64,000 nt of DNA from Corynebacterium massiliense DSM 45435 (GTDB lineage: Bacteria; Actinomycetota; Actinomycetes; Mycobacteriales; Mycobacteriaceae), in the NCBI RefSeq assembly GCF_028609805.1, contig NZ_CP063189.1:1240001-1304000 (forward strand), in the 5' to 3' direction. Position 1 is the first letter of the stretch; each line of letters starts with the position of its first letter. This document shows, in pieces, positions 18,456-28,235 of this stretch. The position numbers and the translations under genes were made by a program. The notes beneath the pieces were generated by a model that saw nothing but the letters and a program-made list of their open reading frames with translations, ran no database searches and had not been told where the DNA came from.

Positions 18456-19604
18456 CTAGAAAAGACCGATCGCGCCTTCCGGCGGGGTAAGCCCGAGGTG
18501 CTCCCACGCCGCCGCGGTGGCCACACGCCCCCGCCCGGTGCGGCTGATCATCCCAGCCCGCAAAAGGTAGGGCTCACAGACCTCCTCCACCGTGGAGGAC
18601 TCTTCCCCCACTGCGACGGCCAGGGTGTTCACACCGACCGGGCCGCCACCGTGGCCATTGATCAGCGCGTCCAACACGGCGCGGTCGAGGCGGTCGAGGC
18701 CCATGTGATCCACGTCGAAGACCTCCAGGGCCCCTTGCGCGGCGCTTAAGTCAATGTGCCCGTCGCCGTGGACCTCGGCGTAGTCGCGTACCCGGCGCAG
18801 TAGGCGGTTGGCGATGCGCGGCGTACCCCGCGACCGCGAGCCGATTTCCACCGCCGCGTCATGATCAATGGCGACGTCAAGGATCTGCGCGGCGCGCTCA
18901 ATCACCCGAGTAAGATCCGCGGTGTCGTAATACTCCATCTGCGCGGTAAAACCGAAACGGTCACGCAGCGGGCCGGTCAACATTCCCGCCCGAGTGGTCG
19001 CCCCCACCAAGGTGAAGGGCGGGATATCCAGGGGGATGGAGGTAGCGCCTGGCCCCTTGCCCACAATGACGTCGATGCGGAAATCCTCCATCGCCATGTA
19101 CAGCATTTCCTCGGCAGGCCGGGCAATGCGGTGGATCTCGTCGATGAAAAGAACGTCGCCTTCCATGAGGTTGGACAACATGGCCGCGAGATCGCCGGAG
19201 CGTTCCAGAGCCGGTCCAGAGGTCATGCGCAGGCTCGTGCCCAGCTCCTGGGCGATGATCATCGCCATCGTCGTCTTACCCAGACCCGGCGGGCCGGACA
19301 GCAGGACGTGATCGGGAGTGACGTCACGCTGCTTCGCCCCGTTGAGCACCAGCGATAGCTGTTCACGGACCTTCGGCTGCCCGATGAACTCGGCGAGGCT
19401 GCGCGGGCGTAAGGACTTTTCGATGTCCCTCTCCCCCGTGTGCGCCGCACCGTCCACGTCCGCGTTGTGCCCCGGTGCCGATTCCCCGCCGGCTGCCGAG
19501 TGCGGTGCACCGCCCGGCGCTGCTGGCGAGTTCACCCGGCCGGCGCCGGCACCCTCATCCCCGGATCCAGGAAGCTGGAATTCGGTGCGTTCTACATCTG
19601 ACAT
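18456..19604 (-). CDS. ruvB: Holliday junction branch migration ATPase RuvB
   Basis: 382 aa. Walker [13 protein letters not shown], Walker B LFIDEIHR, sensor block [11 protein letters not shown] and the C-terminal winged helix ([14 protein letters not shown]) are clear. An N-terminal Gly/Ala/Glu-rich extension of about 55 residues precedes the conserved [11 protein letters not shown]. It forms the hexameric motor of the RuvAB complex. Follows ruvA by 26 nt. Confidence 0.95.
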   Translation of the reverse strand: MSDVERTEFQLPGSGDEGAGAGRVNSPAAPGGAPHSAAGGESAPGHNADVDGAAHTGERDIEKSLRPRSLAEFIGQPKVREQLSLVLNGAKQRDVTPDHVLLSGPPGLGKTTMAMIIAQELGTSLRMTSGPALERSGDLAAMLSNLMEGDVLFIDEIHRIARPAEEMLYMAMEDFRIDVIVGKGPGATSIPLDIPPFTLVGATTRAGMLTGPLRDRFGFTAQMEYYDTADLTRVIERAAQILDVAIDHDAAVEIGSRSRGTPRIANRLLRRVRDYAEVHGDGHIDLSAAQGALEVFDVDHMGLDRLDRAVLDALINGHGGGPVGVNTLAVAVGEESSTVEEVCEPYLLRAGMISRTGRGRVATAAAWEHLGLTPPEGAIGLF

Positions 19605-19630
19605 CGCCGACTCACCCTCGTTCCTGACTT

Positions 19631-20266
19631 TTACTTCCGGTTACCAATCTGCGACAACGCCGCACGCAGCAGCGTCGAGGTATCCGCCTCCGGCTGCTCG
19701 GCCATGACCGCAGTCACGGCCGCAGACGCTTGTTTTTCAGGGAAACCGAGGCCAACGAGCGCCTCGACCACCTGATCGTTGACCGGGCCCGCCGCAGCGG
19801 TGTGGCCTTGCGCGGCGGTCCCGCTCGTGGCCGCGTCGCCCGGGGAGGCATCGGCAGGCGTGGTAAACGCTGCGACCTTGTCTTTGAGCTCAACCACGAG
19901 CCGGTCAGCCATGCGCTTTCCCACCCCGGGGATCTTCTGGAGGCGCTTTCCCTCGCTCCCCGCGATGGCATCGGCAAGCTCGCGCGAGCCCATCACGGAC
20001 AGCGCCGCCAGCGCCAGCTTCGGCCCAAGCCCGGACACGGACTGCAGCTGGAGGAACATATCCCGGTCATCCGTATCGGTGAAGCCGAACAGGGTGATCG
20101 CATCCTCTTTGACCGCCATGTGGGTAAGCACGCGCGCTTCTTCGCCGCGGCGGAGCGTACCCAGGGTCGGCGGGGTAGCCAGAACTTTGTAGCCCACCCC
20201 GGCACATTCGATGACAGCGTGATCGAGGCCGATGGTGAGGACCTCACCGCGCAGAGATGCAATCAT
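19631..20266 (-). CDS. ruvA: Holliday junction DNA helicase subunit RuvA
   Basis: 211 aa. N-terminal OB-fold ([20 protein letters not shown]), tandem helix-hairpin-helix motifs ([28 protein letters not shown]), an acidic linker, and a C-terminal domain ([17 protein letters not shown]) that contacts RuvB. Starts 7 nt after ruvC. Confidence 0.95.
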   Translation of the reverse strand: MIASLRGEVLTIGLDHAVIECAGVGYKVLATPPTLGTLRRGEEARVLTHMAVKEDAITLFGFTDTDDRDMFLQLQSVSGLGPKLALAALSVMGSRELADAIAGSEGKRLQKIPGVGKRMADRLVVELKDKVAAFTTPADASPGDAATSGTAAQGHTAAAGPVNDQVVEALVGLGFPEKQASAAVTAVMAEQPEADTSTLLRAALSQIGNRK

Positions 20267-20273
20267 GACTGCC

Positions 20274-20849
20274 TTAGATTCCTTTCAGTTGAGTAGATCC
20301 CCGACCCCGCTGGGCGGCGCGCTCCCGCGAGGCTTGAGCCACCGCCTCTTGCCGCATGATGGCCGGGGCGCGCCAGCAGTGACAGACCGCTAGCGCCAAT
20401 GCGTCGGCAGCGTCTGCCGGCTTGGGCGCCTCGGTCAGCCCGAGAATGCGTGTGATCATGGCGGTCATCTGCTTTTTATCCGCGCGCCCGTTGCCGGAGA
20501 TGGCCTTTTTCACCTCGGACGGGGTGTACATATGTACCGGGATGTCACGGTCGGCGGCCGCGAGCACGAGCACCCCCACCGCGTGGGCAGTGTGCATCAC
20601 GGTGGAAACGTTGCCGCGCTCGAACAGGCGCTCAATGGCCACCACGTCCGGGGAGTAGTCGGCCATCCATTCGCGCACCGCCACGTTCAACCGTTTGAGG
20701 CGGTCGGTCAGCTCGGCGCCGCTCGGCGTGCGAACGACCCCCACCGATACTGGGAGAATTGATCTGCCGCGGCCGGCCTGGACAACGGATAAACCGCAGC
20801 GCGTGAGCCCGGGGTCGATCCCCATGACGCGCAGCCCGCTAATATCCAT
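20274..20849 (-). CDS. ruvC: Crossover junction endodeoxyribonuclease RuvC
   Basis: 191 aa. Catalytic acidic residues are in [23 protein letters not shown] and the C-terminal [27 protein letters not shown] is the DNA-contact loop. The ATG has GGAGGT upstream. First gene of the ruvC-ruvA-ruvB-yajC-secD-secF run. Confidence 0.95.
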   Translation of the reverse strand: MDISGLRVMGIDPGLTRCGLSVVQAGRGRSILPVSVGVVRTPSGAELTDRLKRLNVAVREWMADYSPDVVAIERLFERGNVSTVMHTAHAVGVLVLAAADRDIPVHMYTPSEVKKAISGNGRADKKQMTAMITRILGLTEAPKPADAADALALAVCHCWRAPAIMRQEAVAQASRERAAQRGRGSTQLKGI

Positions 20850-20906
20850 CGTCTACCTCCCGGTACCTTTCCACACACATGTTCTATCACACGCGGTAGA
20901 AAAATG

Positions 20907-20952
20907 AGGCGGGGCGTACCCAGCACCGCTGGGGTGAGGTATGCCCTCGCCT
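20907..20952 (-). terminator. Terminator after yebC
   Basis: An imperfect inverted repeat (AGGCGGGGCGTACC and GGTATGCCCTCGCCT) separates yebC from ruvC; on the minus strand it is followed by ATTTTTCT. Confidence 0.65.
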
Positions 20953-20960
20953 CGTACAAC

Positions 20961-21713
20961 CTATTCGGCGAGCTCCGCCTGCACCTCCGGAGAAAGCTCC
21001 ATGTTGGTGAAGACTTCCTGCACGTCATCGGATTCCTCGAGCGCATCGATGAGCTTGAGGATTTTCCGTGCGTTATCGGCATCCAGGTCGCTCTTGACCG
21101 AGGCACGGAAATCCTGCCCGGAGTCCTCGACCTCAATGCCGGCTTCTTCGGCGGCGTCACGGACAGCGCGCACGTCCTGCGGCTGGCAGGTCACCTCGAA
21201 TACTTCGTCGAGGGCGGTGACTTCCTCGGCACCGGCATCCAGCACAGCCATAAGCACGTCGTCCTCGCTGAGATCGCCCTTCTGCAAAGCGACGTAGCCG
21301 ACACGGGAGAACATGTAGTTGACCGAACCGGATTCGCCGAGGTTGCCGCCGTGCTTGGTCATCGCGGTGCGCACTTCGGTCGCGGCGCGGTTGCGGTTAT
21401 CCGTCAGGCACTCAATGAGCATGGCCACACCGTTCGGACCATAGCCCTCGTACATCACCGGCTCGTAGTTGGCGCCGCCGGCCAACTCACCGGAACCGCG
21501 CTTGACGGCGCGCTCGATGTTGTCGTTGGGCACCGACGCCTTCTTGGCCTTGCGGATCATGTCATCCAGCGTCGCGTTCGCCGCCGGATCACCGCCGCCG
21601 GTACGGGCCGCGACCTCGATGTTCTTTACGAGCTTGGCAAATTCCTTGCCGCGCTTCGCGTCATTCGCAGCTTTTTTGTGCTTGGTGGTCGCCCATTTTG
21701 AGTGTCCAGACAT
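20961..21713 (-). CDS. yebC: YebC/PmpR family regulatory protein
   Basis: 250 aa from ATG 21713 ([20 protein letters not shown]), the universal start of the family; the frame is open 14 codons further without support. [19 protein letters not shown] and the acidic C-terminal domain are typical. Members affect transcription or ribosome function. Adjacent to ruvC as in many bacteria. Confidence 0.95.
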   Translation of the reverse strand: MSGHSKWATTKHKKAANDAKRGKEFAKLVKNIEVAARTGGGDPAANATLDDMIRKAKKASVPNDNIERAVKRGSGELAGGANYEPVMYEGYGPNGVAMLIECLTDNRNRAATEVRTAMTKHGGNLGESGSVNYMFSRVGYVALQKGDLSEDDVLMAVLDAGAEEVTALDEVFEVTCQPQDVRAVRDAAEEAGIEVEDSGQDFRASVKSDLDADNARKILKLIDALEESDDVQEVFTNMELSPEVQAELAE

Positions 21714-21813
21714 ATCCGTACACACCCTCCAAATCGCTGTCGGTTGTCGGAGCAATTATACGCACCAGCTCCCGAGAGCTTAATCGCACGCCCACGTCGC
21801 GATCGCGGGCGGA

Positions 21814-22725
21814 CTAGCACCGGTCGCGCATCATCGTGTGCTGGGTCACCACCGCGACGAGTTCACCGCTGCGGGTATAGACGCTGCCGATGTTCAAACC
21901 GCTACCGCCGCCTGCCACGGGCGAATGCTGCATATACAGCAACCACTCCCCCACGTCGATATCGCCATAGAACCACATCCCGTGATCCAGGCTCGCGATC
22001 TGGCGGGTCAATCCGTCGTTCATGTTGTCCGAATGCGGCTTGAGCGCCACATACGGCAGCGTCATGTCCGACATATACGCCAGCAGTTGCCGCTGCAGAT
22101 ATTGCGGAGTGCCCGTCACCCCCGTGCCGTCGAGCACCTGCCCACCCGCTGCCTGATTGCGGAACCACACCCCGCGGCGCGCCCCAGAGAACGAGTCTTC
22201 CGGCAGCGGCCGGATGTCCCACTCTTCCCAATCGGACAGCAATACGCCCTGCGTGAACGGCCCGTTGACCGGCTCTAGGTCCTGCGGATCTGCCACCGCC
22301 GGCATGGGATCGGCGTGCTCTGGGCCGGTTTGACCGTCCGCGGTGAAGTTGGCGGTCAGCACAAAGACCACCCGCCCATCTTGGGTTACTACAACGCGAC
22401 GCGAGCTGAAGGTTCCACTGTCGCGCAAGTCTTCCACGTCAGCACGCAAGGGCTTGGTGGAATCACCGGGGCCGATGAAATACCCGTGGAGCGAGAGCAC
22501 AAGCCGGCTCTTGTCCACCGTCGCGGTCGCCGCGGCCAACGCTTGGCCGACCACCTGGCCGCCGAACGTACGCTCCAGTTGCGAGTCCACTGCCGGCAAA
22601 ACAAACCCCGCGAGGCCTCCAGATGCCCCGGCCGCAACGGCCTTTTCCTCCCCCTTGCCTTCTGCTGACCGAGTCTCTTCGGCGGACAGCGGAGTAAGGG
22701 CAAACAGCTCGTGGGTCGTGGCCAT
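21814..22725 (-). CDS. tesB: Acyl-CoA thioesterase II (TesB)
   Basis: 303 aa from ATG 22725, which has AAGGAG 6 nt upstream; the frame is open another 34 codons but without family sequence. Double hot-dog thioesterase: FGGQVVGQALAAA in the first half, the active-site block IASLDHGMWFYGD and a C-terminal GLNIGSVYTRSGELVA in the second. It hydrolyses acyl-CoA to free fatty acid and CoA. Divergent from the GT87 gene. Confidence 0.9.
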   Translation of the reverse strand: MATTHELFALTPLSAEETRSAEGKGEEKAVAAGASGGLAGFVLPAVDSQLERTFGGQVVGQALAAATATVDKSRLVLSLHGYFIGPGDSTKPLRADVEDLRDSGTFSSRRVVVTQDGRVVFVLTANFTADGQTGPEHADPMPAVADPQDLEPVNGPFTQGVLLSDWEEWDIRPLPEDSFSGARRGVWFRNQAAGGQVLDGTGVTGTPQYLQRQLLAYMSDMTLPYVALKPHSDNMNDGLTRQIASLDHGMWFYGDIDVGEWLLYMQHSPVAGGGSGLNIGSVYTRSGELVAVVTQHTMMRDRC

Positions 22726-22848
22726 CTCGATCTCCTTCTCGCGGGCTTTCGGACGTAGGACACACGTAGTCCAGGCAGAAAACGAAACACGCCCCGTCGC
22801 AAGCACCGATGGGGCTGGGAAATACAACTAGTCTAAAGGAGATAGTGC

Positions 22849-24348
22849 GTGCTGTGTGTCGCACGTCATACCTCGCAACTGCTCGCCCACTTAACTCTTA
22901 GAATGCGCAGGCCATACAAGGTGCGTACACTTTCTCGGCTTGAAGTAAGCCTCCCGGCGGTATGGACCGGCTGGGTTGTGGCTCGGATCATCCTCGCCCT
23001 GCTGATCTTGCGCGACTGGTCGGCGCGCAACGACATGCTCTACTACGTGGCGGCAATGACCGGGCACACCGGCAACCCAGCGGATCTGACCGAGTACCCA
23101 CACGCCGGGATCTGGCCCTTGCACATTCTCGTGGCTATCACCGGCTTCCGCCCAGATGCGTTCTACATCGCCTTCGTGGTGGCATGTTTGCTTTGCGATG
23201 CCCTGTTCCTCGCCCTCCTCCTACGAGGCCACCGCGACCGACCGCAGGCCTTCAACGGCGCATGGTTCTGGGTCTTCTTCGGCACGGCGGCCGGACAGAT
23301 CCTGGTGATGCGCTTAGACCTCTACCCTTCCCTCGCGGTCGCAGGCGCAGTCGCTTTGCTCGCGACCCGACCGGCGGTCTCGGCGGCCTTGCTGTCCTTT
23401 GCCACCACGATGAAGCTGTGGCCGGGAGTCCTCGCCGCGGGGCTGGTGGGCCGTATCACCTCGTCGCGGACGTGGATCCGTCTCGTGGCGTTCGGTGTCG
23501 CGGGCATCGCCCTATGTGCCGTTACCGCGCTGACCTCGGGCATCGATCGTCTGCTGAGTCCCTTGTCGTACCAGGACGTGCGGGGGCTGCAGATCGAGTC
23601 GATTCCGGCGACTCGGGCGATGCTGCGGGCCTTTATCCATCCGGAGGCGTATCAGGTCGGTTACGCGCCCTCGAAGAGTTTTGAAATCGCCGGTCCAGGC
23701 ACCGACACCGCGATTGAAATCTCGTCATGGCTCATGGTGGCCACCATCGTCTTCGCGCTCGCCTGGGCGGTGTTCCACTTCTTCGCCGGCGGGTGGAACG
23801 CCCCGACAACGATGGTGTTCTTCCTCGTCGCGGCTCTTTTGTTGATCGCCTGCAACAAAGTCTTTTCCCCGCAGTACATCGTGTGGATCGGCCCACTTAT
23901 TGCCGTCATCTTGCGCGAGTACCCACACCCGCGCTTCGCGCAGCCGCACTTAGCTCAGCCGCGCTTCGCGCCGCCGCATTTCGCGCGATCGGCGTCTCCC
24001 GCAGACGAAACACCCGCCGGCAGCGCGGCGACGTATTGGCTCATCGTCACCGTCGCCATTCTGGCCGTCATCGCGGCTGGGCTGGGCACCTACGTGTACC
24101 CGTTCAATTACGACTTCCTCCACGTCGACCTCGGGCAGAAGGCCGCACCTCTTTTTGCTCTGGCTACCCGCAACGGGCTCATCGTCATCATGACGATCCT
24201 CAGCCTCATCGCGCTGTTTACCTCAGCTTTTGCCACGCGCCCGCGGCGAAACGCCCGGCATGCTTCCAGCGCTTCGGCGCACGGCCACGCCGCCGCCCCC
24301 GCCCACGCGATGGGTGTGAGCCGGGTGCCCCGGCCAGAAGACAGCTAG
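22849..24348 (+). CDS. GT87-family polyprenol-phosphate-dependent glycosyltransferase (membrane)
   Basis: 499 aa, GTG start with AAAGGAG 7 nt upstream. It has about ten membrane helices; the first extracellular loop carries D-M-L-Y-Y and YPHAGIWPLHIL, the place where GT-C enzymes hold their catalytic acid. Such enzymes (DUF2029/GT87; PimE and AftC are examples) transfer mannose or arabinose from polyprenyl phosphate to envelope glycolipids. Its location beside the PIM genes suggests a mannosyltransferase, but this is inference. A short imperfect repeat (PRFAQPHLAQ / PRFAPPHFAR) interrupts a loop near residue 360. Its stop overlaps the stop of the convergent next gene. Confidence 0.78.
   Translation: MLCVARHTSQLLAHLTLRMRRPYKVRTLSRLEVSLPAVWTGWVVARIILALLILRDWSARNDMLYYVAAMTGHTGNPADLTEYPHAGIWPLHILVAITGFRPDAFYIAFVVACLLCDALFLALLLRGHRDRPQAFNGAWFWVFFGTAAGQILVMRLDLYPSLAVAGAVALLATRPAVSAALLSFATTMKLWPGVLAAGLVGRITSSRTWIRLVAFGVAGIALCAVTALTSGIDRLLSPLSYQDVRGLQIESIPATRAMLRAFIHPEAYQVGYAPSKSFEIAGPGTDTAIEISSWLMVATIVFALAWAVFHFFAGGWNAPTTMVFFLVAALLLIACNKVFSPQYIVWIGPLIAVILREYPHPRFAQPHLAQPRFAPPHFARSASPADETPAGSAATYWLIVTVAILAVIAAGLGTYVYPFNYDFLHVDLGQKAAPLFALATRNGLIVIMTILSLIALFTSAFATRPRRNARHASSASAHGHAAAPAHAMGVSRVPRPEDS
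23929..23990 (+). repeat. Imperfect direct repeat inside the GT87 gene
   Basis: Two ~30-bp units sharing CGCGCTTCGCGC encode the related decapeptides PRFAQPHLAQ and PRFAPPHFAR in a loop between membrane helices. Units are in frame. Confidence 0.6.
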
Positions 24349-24860
24349 TCCGCGGTGGCCCCTGTCCCGCCTGCCAGCCCACCCGGGCGCGGCGGGATCA
24401 CCGTGTAATCGAAAAATTGCGGCAAACGAGCAGTGCCGCCGAGACGGAACATGCGCACCAGCGGTCGCAGGCGCAAAGCCCGGGTGTCCGCCACCGCCTC
24501 GTTGTAGAAGCGCTGGGCGAGCTGGAGGCGGACCTCGGCATCGACAAGCTGGGCCGGCGGCGGTTCGAGGTGGCAACGAGTCACCTCGGTGACCGCGCTT
24601 TCGCGCTCAGCTCGGGCGCTGAAGTCGGCCGGATCCAACGCGGTCGCCTCCGCAGCGGAGGCGACTCGTTGCGCGTTCGGATCGCCGGGCAGCAACGCCG
24701 CGACCACCGCCGCGCGTCGGTCGAGCACAGCTTGCAGCGACGCGCGCGCCGCGTCGGTGCGGATGTGCAGGCTGTTGAGCCGCTGCGCGGTGAAATAGGC
24801 CCACAACGCAAGACACGTGACAGCGACTGCCGCAACTACCGCAACCCACGTCATCATCAC
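24345..24860 (-). CDS. Membrane-anchored conserved actinobacterial protein, LemA-like
   Basis: 171 aa, GTG start overlapping the pimA stop (GTGA). One N-terminal membrane helix is followed by a helical domain with NSLHIRTDAARASLQAVLDR and LQLAQRFYNEAVADTRALR, whose pattern (helix, arginine pair, then Q-x-x-YN-x-AV) resembles LemA proteins. Function is not known. It is the last gene of the thrS-HIT-pgsA-patA-pimA chain. Confidence 0.65.
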   Translation of the reverse strand: MMMTWVAVVAAVAVTCLALWAYFTAQRLNSLHIRTDAARASLQAVLDRRAAVVAALLPGDPNAQRVASAAEATALDPADFSARAERESAVTEVTRCHLEPPPAQLVDAEVRLQLAQRFYNEAVADTRALRLRPLVRMFRLGGTARLPQFFDYTVIPPRPGGLAGGTGATAD

Positions 24861-25993
24861 GCTTTCACCCGAACCTTCGTGCCGTCTTGAACCGTTTCGT
24901 AGACCCGCATGACCTCCGCGGCAACGTGCTGCCAGTCGAACGCCTTCGCGCGGGCGATCCCGGCTTGGGCCAGCTCCTCTCGCTGCTGCGGCGAGGCGAT
25001 CAGCCCGTCGAGCACGCGCGCGAGCTCCGCTGAATCCCCGTTGCGGAACAGGCGGCCCGCGGGGTTGTCGGCCTCCACGTCACAGACCGCCGCGAACGCC
25101 TCCAGATCGCTGGCCACCACCGCGCAGCCTGCGGCCATCGCCTCGACGAGAACGATGCCAAAGCTTTCTCCACCCGTGTTCGGCGCGACGTAGATATCCG
25201 CTTCGGCCAAAAGACGGGCCTTGTCCGCGTCACTTACTCGCCCGGCAAAGCGCACCCCCGGGATGGCGCGGGCCCGACCGCCGCCAATGACCGTCACCTC
25301 TACGTCACGCCCCACCTGCGAATCCATCAGATCGAGCGCGCGCATGAGCACATCGAGGCCCTTGCGCGGCTCGTCCAAGCGCCCGAGGAAAACGATGCGG
25401 ACCGGGGTGCGTTCCGGCTCGTCCCCGTGCACACAAGTATCCGCCTGGTGTACCCGGCGTGCCTGCGCATACACGGAGGTGTCCACGCCGTTCGGAATCA
25501 GGATCGGGTCGCCGCCAAGCTGTTCGACCTGCCAGCGCCGCGCCAGCTCCGAAACCGCGATCCCTCCCCGGATTTTTTCCAGAAACGGCGTGAGGATCGG
25601 CTTAGCCAGGGTGAGTGCGAGCGAATTCGAGGCGGAGGCGTGGTACGTCGCCACCAGCGGGCCGTGGGCTTGGCGGAGGGCGGACATCGAAAAGCTCGGC
25701 GAATTCGGCTCATGGATATGCAGCACGTCAAACTGGCCGTCGCGGATGAAAGAACGCACCGCGCGCGCAACGTGCGGGCCCACCGCCAGCCGGGCGACGG
25801 AACCGTTGTAGCTAATCGGGATCGATTTTCCGCCGCGGACCACGAAATCGGGAAGCTCGGTCTCCGGGCCAGCCGGCCCGAGCACCCGCACAACATGCCC
25901 CTGATCGAGGAAAATGCTGGCTAAGTCCAGGATGTGCGCTTGAACCCCGCCTGGTTCGTCGAAGGAGTAGGGGCACACCAGCCCGATCCGCAT
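24857..25993 (-). CDS. pimA: Phosphatidyl-myo-inositol mannosyltransferase PimA
   Basis: 378 aa from ATG 25993 (MRIGLVCPYSFDEPGGVQ); a TTG 18 codons upstream is in frame but not supported. GT-B fold, family GT4: the N-terminal GGVQAHILDLA loop and the C-terminal nucleotide-sugar motif ESFGIVLVEAMAAGCAVV are intact. It adds the first mannose from GDP-mannose to phosphatidylinositol on the inner face of the membrane. The order HIT-pgsA-acyltransferase-pimA is the conserved mycobacterial/corynebacterial PIM cluster, which supports the specific assignment. Confidence 0.9.
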   Translation of the reverse strand: MRIGLVCPYSFDEPGGVQAHILDLASIFLDQGHVVRVLGPAGPETELPDFVVRGGKSIPISYNGSVARLAVGPHVARAVRSFIRDGQFDVLHIHEPNSPSFSMSALRQAHGPLVATYHASASNSLALTLAKPILTPFLEKIRGGIAVSELARRWQVEQLGGDPILIPNGVDTSVYAQARRVHQADTCVHGDEPERTPVRIVFLGRLDEPRKGLDVLMRALDLMDSQVGRDVEVTVIGGGRARAIPGVRFAGRVSDADKARLLAEADIYVAPNTGGESFGIVLVEAMAAGCAVVASDLEAFAAVCDVEADNPAGRLFRNGDSAELARVLDGLIASPQQREELAQAGIARAKAFDWQHVAAEVMRVYETVQDGTKVRVKA

Positions 25994-26078
25994 ACCTGTG
26001 CCTCCATGTATCAGTCGTGTGTGCGTTGTGCTTGCCGATGTGGGCAAATCCCGCTGCGGCCCTGTTTACCCTTGCCCG

Positions 26079-26984
26079 CTAATTGTCGCTGAGTTGGTGG
26101 TGCCTCCGGCGTCGCTGGTCGACGTCGGCAGTCCACAATGGCTGCAACATGTGCCAGTCTGCCGGATGCCGGGCGATGTTGGCGGCGAAGTGGTCGGCCA
26201 TGCGCTGCGTGGTGCGGGCAAGCGTGTCCACCTTCAGCGCCGGGGAGACGCTGGTGCCCCAGGAATCAGAGCCGGGATACCAGAGGTGCACGACGTGCAG
26301 CGCGGCGCCGGTTTCGATGGCCAGCTGCGCCGGACCGGCCGCCATCGTGGCCGGCTCGCCGAAAAACGTGACGGGAACACCGGTGCGGGTGAGATCCCGC
26401 TCGGCGAGCAACGCGACCGCTCCCCCGCGCTGCACCGTGTCTTTCAGGTGGGCGAACGGCCGGGTCGCCCCTCCCGTGTGGGGGATGACGTCGAAGCCGA
26501 GGCTTTCGCGGAAGGCCACGAAGTCGTCGAAAAGGCTTTCCGGCCGCAGTCTTTCGGCCACCGTGGTGAATCCGCCTGCCAAATGCACCAAAAGCACGCC
26601 GGCCATGTCCCAGTTCCCGGTGTGCGGCAACGCGAGCACTACTCCCCGCCCGGCGGCGAGGGAGCGCTCCAGGTGCTCGCGGCCTTCCAGGTTCGCCTCC
26701 AACTGTGCGATGAGCTGTGGATCGCGGTGAATGGCGGGAAGCCGAAAGGCCTCGCACCAGTAGCGCATGTAGGAGCGCATGCTGTCACGCACCAGCGCGC
26801 GGGTGACGTTTTCCGCCCCGACGACGCGGGTGAGGTTCCGGCGCAGCTGTTCTGGGCCGCGGCCATCGGCACTGGCGCGATCCGCGACGCAGCGAAAGAA
26901 GCTATGCGCAACCCGTGGCGGGAGCCGATGAACTAGCTGCCATCCAGCGCGGTAGCCCAGCGCCGAGAGTTCCTCCGCGTTCAT
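26079..26984 (-). CDS. Phosphatidylinositol mannoside acyltransferase (PatA-like)
   Basis: 301 aa. The ATG at 26984 overlaps the pgsA stop (ATGA), fixing the start. Lipid A acyltransferase-like fold: the H-x4-D catalytic motif is in LALPHTGNWDMAG, and the second block ERDLTRTGVPVTFFGEPA follows. It would acylate the mannose of PIM1/PIM2. Translationally coupled to pgsA and followed by pimA. Confidence 0.88.
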   Translation of the reverse strand: MNAEELSALGYRAGWQLVHRLPPRVAHSFFRCVADRASADGRGPEQLRRNLTRVVGAENVTRALVRDSMRSYMRYWCEAFRLPAIHRDPQLIAQLEANLEGREHLERSLAAGRGVVLALPHTGNWDMAGVLLVHLAGGFTTVAERLRPESLFDDFVAFRESLGFDVIPHTGGATRPFAHLKDTVQRGGAVALLAERDLTRTGVPVTFFGEPATMAAGPAQLAIETGAALHVVHLWYPGSDSWGTSVSPALKVDTLARTTQRMADHFAANIARHPADWHMLQPLWTADVDQRRRRHHQLSDN

Positions 26985-27673
26985 CGTGACGCGCGCCCCG
27001 CAGCTGACTGGGCCGAGGCCGTGCCCTGGGCCGGGACTACAGCGCCCGCGGAGTTTGCTACGACGCGCTGACCGGTGTCCTGCGCGGCGGCTTTCAAGAG
27101 CCGCTGGCCCACCGTGAAGATGGATCCGACAGCCAGGATCCACAACGACACCGCGAGGATATTCGGCACCCCGAAGCCTTCGAGTCCCACCCCGACGAGG
27201 CCGATGATGAGCCGCTCGGGACGCTCAATGAGCCCGCCGACCATCGTGAAGCCAGAGGCCTCCCCGCGCGCCTTGACGTAGGAAATGACCTGCGAGGTCA
27301 CCAGCACGATGAGCGCGGCGGCCACCGTCGACGGGTGCGCGTCAACCCGGTAGACCAGGTACCACACGATCGCGGCGAACAGCGCACCGTCGGTGACGCG
27401 GTCGCACGAGGCGTCCAACGTCGCGCCGAAGCGCGTGCCGCCGCCGGAGAGGCGTGCCATCGTGCCATCGATCATGTCGAAGGCGGCGAAGACACCGGAC
27501 AAGATAGCCGCCGCGGCCAGGTGCCCGGTGGGGATAAGGATCACCGCGATGGCGATGGTGCAGGCCGTACCGATGAGCGTGACCGCATTGGGCGACAACC
27601 CCATGCGGAGGAAGGACGAGGCAACCGGTTCGACAAAACGCCGTGCGGGTTTCCTTCCATGGACGCTAAGCAC
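26981..27673 (-). CDS. pgsA: Phosphatidylinositol phosphate synthase (CDP-alcohol phosphatidyltransferase)
   Basis: 230 aa, several membrane helices. The CDP-alcohol phosphatidyltransferase signature D-G-x2-A-R-x8-G-x3-D-x3-D is present as IDGTMARLSGGG then ATLDASCDRVTD. In actinobacteria with this gene order the enzyme joins CDP-diacylglycerol and inositol phosphate to make phosphatidylinositol phosphate, the PIM precursor. GTG start overlapping the HIT gene by 8 nt. Confidence 0.9.
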   Translation of the reverse strand: MLSVHGRKPARRFVEPVASSFLRMGLSPNAVTLIGTACTIAIAVILIPTGHLAAAAILSGVFAAFDMIDGTMARLSGGGTRFGATLDASCDRVTDGALFAAIVWYLVYRVDAHPSTVAAALIVLVTSQVISYVKARGEASGFTMVGGLIERPERLIIGLVGVGLEGFGVPNILAVSLWILAVGSIFTVGQRLLKAAAQDTGQRVVANSAGAVVPAQGTASAQSAAGRASR

Positions 27674-28235
27674 CCTCTGCCTCCTCGGTCTCGGTGACTT
27701 CCTGCCAGCCTTGTGCCAACAGCCTACGAGTTTCCTCCAGCAACTGCGGCAGAACCTTGGTCTCCCCCAGCACGGTCATGAAGTTACTATCTCCGGCCCA
27801 GCGCGGCACCACGTGCATGTGCAGATGGTCTCCCACTGAACCGCCCGAGGCCTTGCCCAAGTTGAAACCGACGTTGATGGCCTCCGGCCGCGACACCTTC
27901 TTCAAGGTCTTGACCGCATGCTGGGCAAACTCCATCATCTCGCGGGATTCGTCGGGAGTAAGTTCCTCGAGATTGGCAATCTTGCGGTACGGCACGACCA
28001 TGAGGTGGCCGGCGTTGTACGGAAACAGGTTGAGCAGGGCGTATACCCGCTCCCCGCGGGCAATGATGAGCCCTTCCGCGTCGCTTTTGCGCGGCGCCTC
28101 GAGGAACGGATCCGCGGATGACTTTTGGATATACGCCATCCGGTAGGGAGCCCATAGCCGCGTGAGGCGGTCGGGCTCGCCTGCTCCCCATTCCTCGTAG
28201 GAACCGTCGCGCGGCTCGCTAGACTCGCTGGCCAA
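27666..28235 (-). CDS. HIT-family nucleotide phosphorylase/hydrolase (Ap4A type)
   Basis: 189 aa from the TTG at 28235, which has GAGG 6 nt upstream and overlaps the thrS stop; the earlier in-frame ATG would overlap thrS by more than 160 bp. The histidine triad is in [23 protein letters not shown] and the WAPYRMAY segment resemble actinobacterial Ap4A phosphorylases (Rv2613c type). Links thrS with the PIM genes as in mycobacteria. Confidence 0.88.
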   Translation of the reverse strand: MASESSEPRDGSYEEWGAGEPDRLTRLWAPYRMAYIQKSSADPFLEAPRKSDAEGLIIARGERVYALLNLFPYNAGHLMVVPYRKIANLEELTPDESREMMEFAQHAVKTLKKVSRPEAINVGFNLGKASGGSVGDHLHMHVVPRWAGDSNFMTVLGETKVLPQLLEETRRLLAQGWQEVTETEEAEGA

